Origin: Atherix ibis
Lineage: Eukaryota > Arthropoda > Insecta > Diptera > Athericidae
Assembly: GCA_958298945.1 (NCBI GenBank)
Contig: OY282608.1
Location: 76,928,806 to 76,992,805, forward strand
Length of the DNA: 64,000 nucleotides
Direction of reading: 5' to 3'
Below, in pieces: positions 45,701 through 57,480 of the stretch. How positions within the stretch are numbered: position 1 is the first letter of the stretch; each line of letters starts with the position of its first letter. The notes below the pieces were generated by a model. The model had not been told where the DNA came from. It ran no database searches and saw only the letters and a list, made by a program, of their open reading frames with translations. The position numbers and the translations under genes are program-made.

Positions 45701-47339
45701 TGTTGGTTTGTTGGTTTATTTGTTTATTCGTTTGTTCGCTTGTTGGTTTGTTGGCTTGTTGGTTTGTTGGTTTGTTGGTTTGTTGGTTTGTTGGTTTGTT
45801 GGTTTGTTTGTTTGTTGGTTTGTTCGTTTGTTGGCTTGTTGGTTTATTGGTTTGTTGGTTTGTTGGTTTGTTAGTTTGTTGGTTTGTTGGTTTGTTGTTT
45901 TGTTGGTTTGTTTGTTTGTTGGTTTGTTGGTTTGTTTGTTTGTTGGCTTGTTGGTATGTTGGCTTGTTGGCTTGGTGGTCTGTTAGTTTGTTTGTTTATT
46001 GGTTTGTTGGTTTGTTGGTTCATTTGTTTGTTGGTTTGTTGGTTTTTGTTGGTTTGTTGGTTTGTTTGTTTGTTTGTGTGTTGGTTGGTTAGTTTGTTGG
46101 TTTGTTGGTTTGTTTGTTTGTTGGCTTGTTGGTATGTTGGCTTGTTTACTTGTCGGCATGCTGGTTTCTCGGTTTGTTGGTTTGTTGGTTTGTTGGTTTG
46201 TTGGTTTGTTGGTTTGCTGGTTTGTTGGTTTGTTGGTTTGTTGGTCTACTGGTTTGTTGGGTTGTTGGTTTGTTGGTTTGTTGGTTTGCTGGTTTGTTGG
46301 TTTGTTGGTTTGTTGGTCTGCTGGTTTGTTGGGTTGTTGGTTTGTTGGTTTGTTGGTTTGTTGGTTTTTTGGTTTGTTGGCTTGTTTGTTTGTTGGTTTG
46401 TTGGTTTGTTCGTTTGTTGGTTTGTTGGTTTGTTGGTTTGTTGGTCTGTTGGTTTGTTGGTTTGTTGGTATGTTGGTTTATTGGTTTGTTGGGTTGTTGG
46501 TTTATTTGTTTGTTGGTTTGTTGATTTGGTGGTTTGTTGGTTTGTTTGTTTGTTTGTTTGTTTGTTGGTTTGTTGGCTTGTTGGTTTGTTGGTTTGTTGG
46601 TTTGTTGGTTTGTTGGTTTGTTGGTTTGTTTGTGTGTTGGTTTGTTCGTTTGTTGGCTTGTTGGTTTGTTGGCTTGTTGGCTTGTTGACTTTTTGGCTTG
46701 TTGGTTTGTTGGTTTGTTGGTTTGTTGGTTTGTTGGTTTGTTCGTTTGTTGGTTTGTTGGCTGTTGGCTTGTTGGTTTGTTGGTTTGTTGGTTTGTTGAT
46801 TTGTTGGTTTATTTGTTTGTTGGTTTGTTGGCTAGTTGGTTTGTTGGCTTGTTGGCTTGTTGGTTTGTTGGTTTCTTTGTTTGTTGGTTTGTTCGTTTGT
46901 TGGCTTGTTGGTTTGTTGGCTTGTTGGTTTGTTGGTTTGTTGGTTTGTTGGTTTGTTGGTTTGTTGGTTTGTTGGTTTGTTGGTTTTTTGGTTTGTTGGT
47001 TTGTTGGTTTGTCGGTTTGTCGGTTTGTCGGTTTGTTGGTTTGTTGGTTTGTTGGTTTGTTGGTTTGTTGGTTTGTTGGTTTGTTGGTTTTTGGTTTGTA
47101 GGCGTGTTTGTTTGTTGGTTTGTTCGTTTGTTGGTTTGTTGGCTTGTTGGCTTTTTGGCTTGTTGGTTTGTTGGTTTGTTGGTTTGTTGGTTTGTTCGTT
47201 TGTTCGTTTGTTGGTTTGTTGGCTTGTTGGCTTGTTGGTTTGTTGGTTTGTTGGTTTGATGATTTGTTGGTTTACTTGTTTGTTGGTTTCTTGGCTAGTT
47301 GGTTTGTTGGCTTATTGGCTTGTTGGTTTCTTGGTTTGT
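42701..47339 (+). repeat. Mosaic segment with repeated TAGGCG modules
   Basis: TAGGCG markers at 43076, 44618, 45296, 45359 and 47099 stand at irregular spacings. Pieces of HOR-G are recognisable: GGTGGTTGG after CTTGTGTGCTTG near 43,211, GTGGGTTGG near 43,357, TTTATTCG near 43,395 and 45,725. Pieces of the 2.2-kb repeat recur with TTTACTTG(T/C)(T/C)GGCATG near 43,803 and 46,147. Local oddities are GTTTCGTTGG (about 43,549), GTGCTCGTTGGGTGTTG (about 45,576), CCTTGTGGGATTG (about 45,658), a short local duplication around GGTCTACTGG and GGTCTGCTGG (about 46,243 and 46,315), and three GTCGG in a row near 47,010-47,035. I see no clean tandem unit, so this reads as shuffled copies. Confidence 0.6.
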
Positions 47340-50300
47340 TGGTTTGTTGGTTTGTTGGTTTGTTGGTTTGTTGGTTTGTTGGTTTGTTGGTTTGTTGGTT
47401 TGTTGGTTTGTTGGTTTGTTGGTTTTTTGGTTTGTTGGTTTGTTGGTTTGTTGGTTTGACGGTTTGTCGGGTTGTCGGTTTGTTGGTTTGTTGGTTTGTT
47501 GGTTTGTTGGTTTGTTGGTTTGTTGGTTTGTTGGTTTGTTGGTTTTTGGTTTGTAGGCGTGTTTGTTTGTTGGTTTGTTCGTTTGTTGGCTTGTTGGTTT
47601 GTTGGCTTGTTGGCTTGTTGGCTTTTTGGCTTGTTGGTTTGTTGGTTTGTTGGTTTGTTGGTTTGTTCGTTTGTTGTTTTGTTGGCTTGTTGGCTTGTCG
47701 GTTTGTTGGTTTGTTGGTTTGTTGATTTGTTGGTTTACTTGTTTGTTGGTTTCTTGGCTAGTTGGTTTGTTGGCTTGTTGGCTTGTTGGTTCCTTGGTTT
47801 GTTGGTTTGTTGGTTTGTTGGTTTGTTGGTTTGTTTGTTTGTTGGTTTGTTGGTTTGTTGGTTTGTTGGTTTGTTGGTTTGTGCGTTTGTTCGTTTGTTG
47901 GCTTCTTGGTTTGTTGGTTTGTTGGTTTGTCGGTTTGTTGGTTTGTGGGTTTGTTGGTTTGTTGGTTTATTTGTTTGTTGGTTTGTTAACTTGTGTGCTT
48001 GTTGGTTTTTGGTTTGTTGGTTTGTTGGTTTGTTGGTTTGTTGGTTTGTTGGTTTGTTGGTTTGTTGGTTTGTTGCCTTGTTGGCTTGTTGCCTTGTTGG
48101 CTTGTTGGCTTGTTGGTCTGTTGATTTGTTGGTTTGTTGGTTTGTTGGTTTGTTGGTTTGTTGGCTTGTTGGCTTGTTGGTTTGTTGGTTTGTTGGTTTG
48201 TTGGTTTGTTAGTTTATTTGTTTGTTGGTTTGTTGGCTTATTGGTTTGTTGGCTTGTTGGCTTGTTGGTTTGTTGGTTTGTTTGTTTGTTTGTTGGTTTG
48301 TTCGTTTGTTGGCCTATTGGTTTGTTGGTTTGTTGGTTTGTTGGTTTGTTGGTTTGTTGGTTTGTTGGTTTGTTGGTTTGTTGGTTTGTTGGTTTGTTGG
48401 CTTGTTGGTTTGTTGGTTTTTTGGTTTGTTGGCTTGTTGGTTTGTTGGCTTGTTGGTTTGTTGGTTTGTTGGTTTGTTGGTTTGTTGGTTTTTTGGTTTG
48501 TTGGCTTGTTGGTTTGTTGGTTTGTTGGTTTGTTGGTTTGTTGGTTTGTAGGTTTGTTGGTTTGTTGGTTTGTTGGTTTGTTGGTTTGTTTGTTTGTTAG
48601 TTTTTTGGTTTGTTGGTTTGTTGGTATTTTGGTTTGTTGGCTTGTTGGTTTGTTGGTTTTTTGGTTTGTTGGCTTGTTGGTTTGTTGGCTTGTTGGCTTG
48701 TTGGTTTGTCGGTTTGTTGATTTGTTGGTTTGTTGGTTTGTTGGTTTGTTGGTTTGTTGGTTTGTTGGTTTGTTGGTTTGTTGGTTTGTTGGCTTGTTGG
48801 TTTGTTGGTTTGTTGGTTTGTTGGTTGTTGGTTTGTTGGTTTGTTGGTTTGTTGGTTTGTTGGTTTTTTGGTTTGTTGGTTTGTTGGTTTGTTGGTTTGT
48901 TGGTTTGTTGGTTTGTTGGTTTGTTGGTTTGTTGGTTTGTTGGTTTGTTGGTTTGTTGGTTTGTTGGTTTGTTGGTTTGTTGGTTTGTTGGTTTGTTGGT
49001 TTGTTGGTTTGTTGGTTTGTTTGTTTGTTGGTTTGTTCGTTTGTTGGCTTGTTGGTTTGTTCGTTTGTTTGCTTGTTGGTTTGTTGGCTTGTTGGCATGT
49101 TGGTTTGTTGGTTTGTTGGTTTGTTGGTTTGTTGGTTTGTTGGTTTGTTGGTTTGTTGGTTTGTTGGTTTGTTGGTTTGTTGGTTTTTAGGTTTTTTGGT
49201 TTGTTGGTTTGTTGGTTTGTTGGTTTGTAGGTTTGGTGGTTTGTTGGTTTGTTGGTTTGTTGGTTTGTTGGTTTGTTGGTTTGTTTGGTTTGTAGGCGTG
49301 TTTGTTTGTTGGATTGTTGGTTTGTTCGTTTGTTCGTTTGTTGGCTTGTTGGTTTGTTGGTTTGTTGGTTTGTTGGTTTGTCGGTTTGTGGGTTTGTTGG
49401 TTTGTTGGTTTGTTTGTTTGTTGGTTTGTTGGTTTGTTGTTTTGTTGGTTTGTTGGTTTGTTGGTTTGTTTGTGTGTTGGTTTGTCTGTTTGTTGGCTTG
49501 TTGGTGTGTTGGCTTGTTGCCTTGTTGGCTTGTTGGTTTGTTGGTTTGTTGGTTTGTTGGTTTGTTGGTTTGTTGGTTTGTTGGTTTGTTGGTTTGTTGG
49601 TTTGTTGGTTTGTTGGTTTGTTGGTTTGTTGGTTTGTTGGTATTTTGGTTTATTTGTTTGTTGGTTTGTTGGCTTGTTGGTTTGTTGGCTTGTTGGCTTG
49701 TTGGTTTGTTGGTTTGTTTGTTTGTCGGTTTGTTCGTTTGTTGGCTTATTAATTTGTTGGCTTGTTGGCTTGTTGGCATGTTGGTTTGTTGGTTTGTTGG
49801 TTTGTTGGTTTGTTGGTTTGTTGGTTTGTTGGTTTGTTGGTTTGTTGGTTTGTTGGTTTGTTGGTTTGTTGGTTTGTTGGTTTGTTGGTTTGTTGGTTTG
49901 TTGGTTTGTTGGTTTGTTGGTTTGCTGGTTTTTTGGTTTGTTGGCTTATTGGTTTGTTGGTTTGTTGGTTTGTTAGTTTGTTGGTTTGTTGGTTCCCTCG
50001 TTAGTTGGTTTTTTTGGTTTGTTGGTTTGTTGGTTTGTTGGTTTGTTGGTTTTTTTAGTTTGTTGGCTTGTTGGTTTGTTGGTTTGTTGGTTTGTTGGTT
50101 TGTTGGTTTGTTGGTTTGTTGGTGTGTTGGTTTGTTGGTTTGATCGTTTGTTGGTTTTTTGGTTTGTTGGTTTGCTGGTTTTTTTGGTTTGTTGGCTTGT
50201 TGGTTTTTTGGTTTGTTGGTTTTTTGGTTTGTTGGCTTGTTGGTTTGTTGGCTTGTTGGCTTGTTGGTTTGTTGGTTTGTTGGTTTGTTGGTTTGTTGGT

Positions 50301-50663
50301 TTGTTGGTTTGTTGGTTTGTTGGTTTGTTGGTTTGTTGGTTTGTTGGTTTGTTGGCTTGTTGGTTTGGTGGCTTGTTGGCTTGTTGGTTGTTGGTTTGTC
50401 GGTTTTTTCGTTTGTTGGCTTGTTGGTTTGTTGGCCTGTTGGTTTGTTGGTTTGTTGGTTTGTTGGTTTGTTTGTTTGTTGGTTTGTTCGTTTGTTGGTT
50501 TTTTGGTTTGTTGGCTTCTTGGTTTGTTGGTTTGTTGGCTTGTTGGTTTGTTGTTTTGTTGGTTTGTTTGTTTGTTGGTTTGTTGGTTTGTTTGTTTTTT
50601 GGCTTGTTGGTATGTTGGCTTGTTGGCTTGTTGGTCTGTTAGTTAGTTTGTTTGTTTGTTTGT
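47340..50663 (+). repeat. HOR-H copy 1 (about 3.33 kb)
   Basis: Landmarks: GACGGTTTGTCGGGTTGTCGG (GACGG 47458), TAGGCG 47554, TTTACTTG (about 47,733), GGTTCCTTGG (about 47,788), GTGCGTTTGTTCG (about 47,881), AACTTGTGTG (about 47,988), GTTGCCTTGTTGGCTTGTTGCC (about 48,073), GGCCTATTGG (about 48,311), GGTATTTTGG (about 48,623), GTTTTTAGGTTTTTTGG (about 49,182), GTAGGTTTGGTGG (about 49,227), TAGGCG 49293, TTATTAATTTG (about 49,744), GGTTCCCTCGTTAG (49991), GGTTTGATCG (about 50,139), GGCCTGTTGG (about 50,433) and GTTAGTTAG (about 50,637). All recur in copy 2. Confidence 0.85.
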
Positions 50664-53600
50664 TGTTTTGTTGGTTTGTTGGTTTGTTGGTTTGTTGGTT
50701 TGTTGGTTTGTTGGTTTGTTGGTTTGTTGGTTTGTTGGTTTGTTGGTTTTTTGGTTTGTTGGTTTGTTGGTTTGTTGGTTTGACGGTTTGTCGGGTTGTC
50801 GGTTTGTTGGTTTGTTGGTTTGTTGGTTTGTTGGTTTGTTGGTTTGTTGGTTTGTTGGTTTGTTGGTTTGTTGGTTTTTGGTTTGTAGGCGTGTTTGTTT
50901 GTTGGTTTGTTCGTTTGTTGGCTTGTTGGTTTGTTGGCTTGTTGGCTTGTTGGCTTTTTGGCTTGTTGGTTTGTTGGTTTGTTGGTTTGTTGGTTTGTTC
51001 GTTTGTTGTTTTGTTGGCTTGTTGGCTTGTCGGTTTGTTGGTTTGTTGGTTTGTTGATTTGTTGGTTTACTTGTTTGTTGGTTTCTTGGCTAGTTGGTTT
51101 GTTGGCTTGTTGGCTTGTTGGTTCCTTGGTTTGTTGGTTTGTTGGTTTGTTGGTTTGTTGGTTTGTTTGTTTGTTGGTTTGTTGGTTTGTTGGTTTGTTG
51201 GTTTGTTGGTTTGTGCGTTTGTTCGTTTGTTGGCTTCTTGGTTTGTTGGTTTGTTGGTTTGTCGGTTTGTTGGTTTGTGGGTTTGTTGGTTTGTTGGTTT
51301 ATTTGTTTGTTGGTTTGTTAACTTGTGTGCTTGTTGGTTTTTGGTTTGTTGGTTTGTTGGTTTGTTGGTTTGTTGGTTTGTTGGTTTGTTGGTTTGTTGG
51401 TTTGTTGGTTTGTTGCCTTGTTGGCTTGTTGCCTTCTTGGCTTGTTGGCTTGTTGGTCTGTTGATTTGTTGGTTTGTTGGTTTGTTGGTTTGTTGGTTTG
51501 TTGGCTTGTTGGCTTGTTGGTTTGTTGGTTTGTTGGTTTGTTGGTTTGTTAGTTTATTTGTTTGTTGGTTTGTTGGCTTATTGGTTTGTTGGCTTGTTGG
51601 CTTGTTGGTTTGTTGGTTTGTTTGTTTGTTGGTTTGTTCGTTTGTTGGCCTATTGGTTTGTTGGTTTGTTGGTTTGTTGGTTTGTTGGTTTGTTGGTTTG
51701 TTGGTTTGTTGGTTTGTTGGTTTGTTGGCTTGTTGGTTTGTTGGTTTTTTGGTTTGTTGGCTTGTTGGTTTGTTGGCTTGTTGGCTTGTTGGTTTGTTGG
51801 TTTGTTGGTTTGTTGGTTTGTTGGTTTTTTGGTTTGTTGGCTTGTTGGTTTGTTGGTTTGTTGGTTTGTTGGTTTGTTGGTTTGTAGGTTTGTTGGTTTG
51901 TTGGTTTGTTGGTTTGTTGGTTTGTTTGTTTGTTAGTTTTTTGGTTTGTTGGTTTGTTGGTATTTTGGTTTGTTGGCTTGTTGGTTTGTTGGTTTTTTGG
52001 TTTGTTTGCTTGTTGGTTTGTTGGCTTGTTGGCTTGTTGGTTTGTCGGTTTGTTGATTTGTTGGTTTGTTGGTTTGTTGGTTTGTTGGTTTGTTGGTTTG
52101 TTGGTTTGTTGGTTTGTTGGTTTGTTGGCTTGTTGGTTTGTTGGCTTGTTGGTTTGTTGGTTGTTGGTTTGTTGGTTTGTTGGTTTGTTGGTTTGTTGGT
52201 TTTTTGGTTTGTTGGTTTGTTGGTTTGTTGGTTTGTTGGTTTGTTGGTTTGTTGGTTTGTTGGTTTGTTGGTTTGTTGGTTTGTTGGTTTGTTGGTTTGT
52301 TGGTTTGTTGGTTTGTTGGTTTGTTGGTTTGTTGGTTTGTTGGTTTGTTGGTTTGTTGGTTTGTTTGTTTGTTGGTTTGTTCGTTTGTTGGCTTGTTGGT
52401 TTGTTCGTTTGTTTGCTTGTTGGTTTGTTGGCTTGTTGGCATGTTGGTTTGTTGGTTTGTTGGTTTGTTGGTTTGTTGGTTTGTTGGTTTGTTGGTTTGT
52501 TGGTTTGTTGGTTTTTAGGTTTTTTGGTTTGTTGGTTTGTTGGTTTGTTGGTTTGTAGGTTTGGTGGTTTGTTGGTTTGTTGGTTTGTTGGTTTGTTGGT
52601 TTGTTGGTTTGTTTGGTTTGTAGGCGTGTTTGTTTGTTGGATTGTTGGTTTGTTCGTTTGTTCGTTTGTTGGCTTGTTGGTTTGTTGGTTTGTTGGTTTG
52701 TTGGTTTGTCGGTTTTTGGGTTTGTTGGTTTGTTGGTTTGTTTGTTTGTTGGTTTGTTGGTTTGTTGTTTTGTTGGTTTGTTGGTTTGTTGGTTTGTTTG
52801 TGTGTTGGTTTGTCTGTTTGTTGGCTTGTTGGTGTGTTGGCTTGTTGCCTTGTTGGCTTGTTGGTTTGTTGGTTTGTTGGTTTGTTGGTTTGTTGGTTTG
52901 TTGGTTTGTTGGTTTGTTGGTTTGTTGGTTTGTTGGTTTGTTGGTTTGTTGGCTTGTTGGCTTGTTGGTTTGTTGGTTTGTTGGTTTGTTGGTATTTTGG
53001 TTTATTTGTTTGTTGGTTTGTTGGCTTGTTGGTTTGTTGGCTTGTTGGCTTGTTGGTTTGTTGGTTTGTTTGTTTGTCGGTTTGTTCGTTTGTTGGCTTA
53101 TTAATTTGTTGGCTTGTTGGCTTGTTGGCATGTTGGTTTGTTGGTTTGTTGGTTTGTTGGTTTGTTGGTTTGTTGGTTTGTTGGTTTGTTGGTTTGTTGG
53201 TTTGTTGGTTTGTTGGTTTGTTGGTTTGTTGGTTTGTTGGTTTGTTGGTTTGTTGGTTTGTTGGTTTGTTGGTTTGCTGGTTTTTTGGTTTGTTGGCTTA
53301 TTGGTTTGTTGGTTTGTTGGTTTGTTGGTTTGTTAGTTTGTTGGTTTGTTGGTTCCCTCGTTAGTTGGTTTTTTTGGTTTGTTGGTTTGTTGGTTTGTTG
53401 GTTTGTTGGTTTTTTTAGTTTGTTGGCTTGTTGGTTTGTTGGTTTGTTGGTTTGTTGGTTTGTTGGTTTGTTAGTTTGTTGGTGTGTTGGTTTGTTGGTT
53501 TGATCGTTTGTTGGTTTTTTGGTTTGTTGGTTTGCTGGTTTTTTTGGTTTGTTGGCTTGTTGGTTTTTTGGTTTGTTGGTTTTTTGGTTTGTTGGCTTGT

Positions 53601-54030
53601 TGGTTTGTTGGCTTGTTGGCTTGTTGGTTTGTTGGTTTGTTGGTTTGTTGGTTTGTTGGTTTGTTGGTTTGTTGGTTTGTTGGTTTGTTGGTTTGTTGGT
53701 TTGTTGGTTTGTTGGCTTGTTGGTTTGGTGGCTTGTTGGCTTGTTGGTTGTTGGTTTGTCGGTTTTTTCGTTTGTTGGCTTGTTGGTTTGTTGGCCTGTT
53801 GGTTTGTTGGTTTGTTGGTTTGTTGGTTTGTTTGTTTGTTGGTTTGTTCGTTTGTTGGTTTTTTGGTTTGTTGGCTTCTTGGTTTGTTGGTTTGTTGGCT
53901 TGTTGGTTTGTTGTTTTGTTGGTTTGTTTGTTTGTTGGTTTGTTGGTTTGTTTGTTTTTTGGCTTGTTGGTATGTTGGCTTGTTGGCTTGTTGGTCTGTT
54001 AGTTAGTTTGTTTGTTTGTTTGTTGTTTTG
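50664..54030 (+). repeat. HOR-H copy 2 (about 3.36 kb)
   Basis: Same landmarks at +3,324 (GACGG 50782), +3,332 (TAGGCG 50886), +3,328 (TAGGCG 52621), +3,352 and finally +3,360 (GGTTCCCTCG 53351), so length changes come in eights. Point differences include GCCTTCTTGG for GCCTTGTTGG near 51,430, TTTGCTTG for TTGGCTTG near 52,005, and GGTTTTTGGG for GGTTTGTGGG near 52,710. An extra pair of GGCTTGTT octamers near 52,950 is absent from copy 1 but also present in copy 3 near 58,540. Confidence 0.85.
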
Positions 54031-55630
54031 TTGGTTTATTTGTTTGTTGGTTTGTTGGTTTGTTTGTTTGTTGGCTTGTTGGTTTGTTGGCTTGTTGGTT
54101 TGTTGGCTTGTTGGCTTGTTGGCATGTTGGTTTCTTGATTTCTTGGTTTGTTGGTTTGTTGGTTTGTTGGTTTGTTGGTTTGTTGGTTTGTTGGTTTGTA
54201 GGTTTGTTGGTTTGTTGGTTTGTTGGTTTTTGATTTGTTGGCTTGTTTGTCTGTTGGTTTGTTCGTTTGTTCGTTTGTTGGCTTGTTGGTTTGTTGGTTT
54301 TTTGGTTTGTTGGTTTGTTGGTTTGTTGGGTTGTTGGTTTATTTGTTTGTTGGTTTGTTGATTTGTTGGTTTGTTGGTTTGTTTGTTTGTTTGTTTGTTG
54401 GTTTGTTGGTTTGTTGGTTTGTTGGTTTGTTAGTTTGTTGGTTTGTTGGTTTGTTTGTTTGTTGGCTTGTTGGTTTGTTGGCTTGTTGGCTTGTTGGCAT
54501 GTTGGTTTCTTGATTTCTTGGTTTGTTGGTTTGTTGGTTTGTTGGTTTGTTGGTTTGTTGGTTTGTTGGTTTGTAGGTTTGTTGGTTTGTTGGTTTGTTG
54601 GTTTTTGATTTGTTGGCTTGTTTGTCTGTTGGTTTGTTCGTTTGTTCGTTTGTTGGCTTGTTGGTTTGTTGGTTTTTTGGTTTGTTGGTTTGTTGGTTTG
54701 TTGGGTTGTTGGTTTATTTGTTTGTTGGTTTGTTGATTTGTTGGTTTGTTGGTTTGTTTGTTTGTTTGTTTGTTGGTTTGTTGGTTTGTTGGTTTGTTGG
54801 TTTGTTGGTTTGTTGGTTTGTTGGTTTGTTTGTTTGTTGGTTTGTTCGTTTGTTGGCTTGTTGGTTTGTTGGCTTGTTGGCTTGTCGGCTTGTTGGCTTG
54901 TTGGTTTGTTGGTTTGTTGGTTTGTTGGTTTGTTTGTTTGTTCGTTTGTTGGTTTGTTGGCTTGTTGGCTTGTTGATTTGTTGGTTTGTTGGTTTGTTGA
55001 TTTGTTGGTTTATTTGTTTGTTGGTTTGTTGGCTTGTTGGTTTGTTGGTTTGTTGGCTTGTTGGTTTGTTGTTTGTTTGTTTGTTGGTTTGTTCGTTTGT
55101 TGGGTTGTAGGTTTGTTGGTTTGTTGGTTTGTTGGTTTTTGATTTGTTGGCTTGTTTGTCTGTTGGTTTGTTCGTTTGTTCGTTTGTTGGCTTGTTGGTT
55201 TGTTGGTTTTTTGGTTTGTTGGTTTGTTGGTTTGTTGGGTTGTTGGTTTATTTGTTTGTTGGTTTGTTGATTTGTTGGTTTGTTGGTTTGTTTGTTTGTT
55301 TGTTTGTTGGTTTGTTGGTTTGTTGGTTTGTTGGTTTGTTGGTTTGTTGGTTTGTTGGTTTGTTTGTTTGTTGGTTTGTTCGTTTGTTGGCTTGTTGGTT
55401 TGTTGGCTTGTTGGCTTGTCGGCTTGTTGGCTTGTTGGTTTGTTGGTTTGTTGGTTTGTTGGTTTGTTTGTTTGTTCGTTTGTTGGTTTGTTGGCTTGTT
55501 GGCTTGTTGATTTGTTGGTTTGTTGGTTTGTTGATTTGTTGGTTTATTTGTTTGTTGGTTTGTTGGCTTGTTGGTTTGTTGGTTTGTTGGCTTGTTGGTT
55601 TGTTGTTTGTTTGTTTGTTGGTTTGTTCGT
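54031..55630 (+). repeat. Three short units, 375 bp then 534 bp spacing
   Basis: The marker TTTTTGATTTG-GGCTTGTTTGTCTG occurs at 54231, 54606 and 55140 (TGATTT positions), spaced 375 and 534. The first two units also share GGCATGTT-GGTTTCTTGATTTCTTGG (about 54,121 and 54,498). The last two share GGCTTGTCGGCTTG (about 54,880 and 55,415), GTTTATTTG and GTTGTTTGTTTG (about 55,071 and 55,605), and the GTTGGGTTG that follows. The 534-bp repeat appears almost exact. The same module returns at 59,942 and 61,791. Confidence 0.8.
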
Positions 55631-57480
55631 TTGTTGGGTTGTTGGTTTGTTGGTTTGATGGCTTGTTGGTTTGTTGGTTTGTTGGTTTGGTGGTTTGTTG
55701 GTTTGTTGGTTTGTTGGTTTGTTGGTTTTTTGGTTTGTTGGTTTGTTGGTTTGTTGGTTTGTTGGTTTGTTGGTTTGTTGGTTTGTTGGTTTGTTGGGTT
55801 GTTGGTTGGTTTGTTTGTTTGTTTGGTAGTTTTTTGGTTTGTTGGTTTGTTGGTTTTTTGGTTTGTTGGCTTGTTGGTTTGTTAGTTTTTTGGTTTGTTG
55901 GCTTGTTGGTTTGTTGGCTTGTTGGCTTGTTGGTTTGTTGGTTTGTTGGTTTTTTGGTTTGTTGGCTTGTTGGTTTGTTGGTTTGTTGGTTTGTTTGTTT
56001 GTTTGTTTGTTGGTTTGTTCGTTTGTTCGTTTGTTGGCTTGTTGGTTTGTTGGGTTATTGGTTTGTTGGCTTGTTGGCTTGTTGGTTGTTGGTTTGTTGG
56101 TTTGTTGGTTTGTTGGTTTGTTGGTTTGTTGGTTTGTTGGTTTGTTGGTTTATTTGTTTGTTGGTTTGTTGGTTTGTTGATTTGTTGGTTTGTTTGTTTG
56201 TTGGTTTGTTGGTTTGTTGTTTTGTTGGTTTGTTGGTTTGTTTGTGTGTTGGTTTGTCCGTTTGTTGGCTTGTTGGTTTGTTGGCTTGTTGCCTTGTTGG
56301 CTTGTTGGCTTGTTGGCTTGTTGGCTTGTTGGTTTGTTGGTTTGTTGGTTTGTTGCTTTGTTGGTTTGTTGGTTTGTTGGTTTGTTGGCTTGGTGGCATG
56401 TTGATTTGTTGGTTTGTTGTTTTGTTGGTTTATTTGTTTGTTGGTTTGTTGGCTTGTTGGTTTGTTGGCTTGTTGGCTTGTTGGTTTGTTGGTTTGTTTG
56501 TTTGTCGGTTTGTTCGTTTGTTGGCTTATTGGTTTGTTGGCTTGTTGGCTTGTTGGCATAATGGTTTGTTGGTTTGTTGGTTTGTTGGTTTGTTGGTTTG
56601 TTGGTTTGTTGGTTTGTTGGTTTTTTGGTTTGTTGGCTTATTGGTTTGTTGGTTTGTTGGTTTGGTGGTTTGTTGGTTTGGTGGTTTGTTGGTTTGTTGG
56701 TTCCTTCGTTAGTTGGTTTTTTTGGTTTGTTGGTTTGTTGTTTTGTTGGTTTTTTTGGTTTGTTGGCTTGTTGGTTTGTTGGTTTGTTGGTTTGTTGGTT
56801 TGTTGGTTTGTTGGTTTGTTGGTTTGTTGGTTTGTTGGTTTGTTGGTTTGTTGGTTTGTTGGTTTGTTGGTTTGTTGGTTTGTTCGTTTGTTGGTTTTTT
56901 GGTTTGTTGGTTTGTTGGTTTTTTGGCTTGTTGGCTTGTTAGTTTGTTGGTTTTTTGGTTTGTTGGCTTGTTGGTTTGTTGGCTTGTTGGCTTGTTGGTT
57001 TTTTGGTTTGTTGGTTTGTTGGTTTGTTGGTTTGTTGGTTTGTTGGTTTGTTGGTTTGTTGGTTTGTTGGCTTGTTGGTTTGTTGGCTTGTTGGCTTGTT
57101 AGTTGTTGGTTTGTTGGTTTGTTGGTTTGTTGGTTTGTTGGTTTGTCGGTTTGTTGGTTTGTTGGTTTGTTGGTTTGTTGGTTTGTTGGTTTGTTGGTTT
57201 GTTGGTTTGTTGGTTTGTTGGTTTGTTGGTTTGTTGGTTTGTTGGTTTGTTTGTTTGTTAGTTTTTTGGTTTGTTGGTTTGTTGGTTTTTTGGTTCGTTG
57301 GCTTGTTGGTATGTTGGTTTTTTGGTTTGTTGGCTTGTTGGCTTGTTGGTTTGTTGGTTTGTTGGTTTGTTGGTTTGTTGGTTTTTTGGTTTGTTGGCTT
57401 GTTGGTTTGTTGGTTTGTTGGTTTGTTGGTTTGTTGGTTTGTTGGTTTGTTGGTTTGTTGGTTTGTTGGTTTGTTTGTTT
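55631..57480 (+). repeat. Diverged HOR-H-like segment
   Basis: Begins with GGTTTGATGG and GGTTTGGTGG, then GGTTGGTTTGTTTGTTTGG-TAGTTTTTTGG (about 55,805), GTTGGGTTATTGG (about 56,049), GTTTGTCCG (about 56,254), GTTGCCTTG (about 56,288), GGCTTGGTGGCATG (about 56,388), GGCATAATGG (about 56,555) and GGTTCCTTCGTTAG (56699). That last marker lies 3,348 after its HOR-H copy 2 equivalent, so the 3.35-kb periodicity continues in a weakened form. TTATTGG at about 56,526 stands where other copies have TTATTAATT. Confidence 0.6.
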
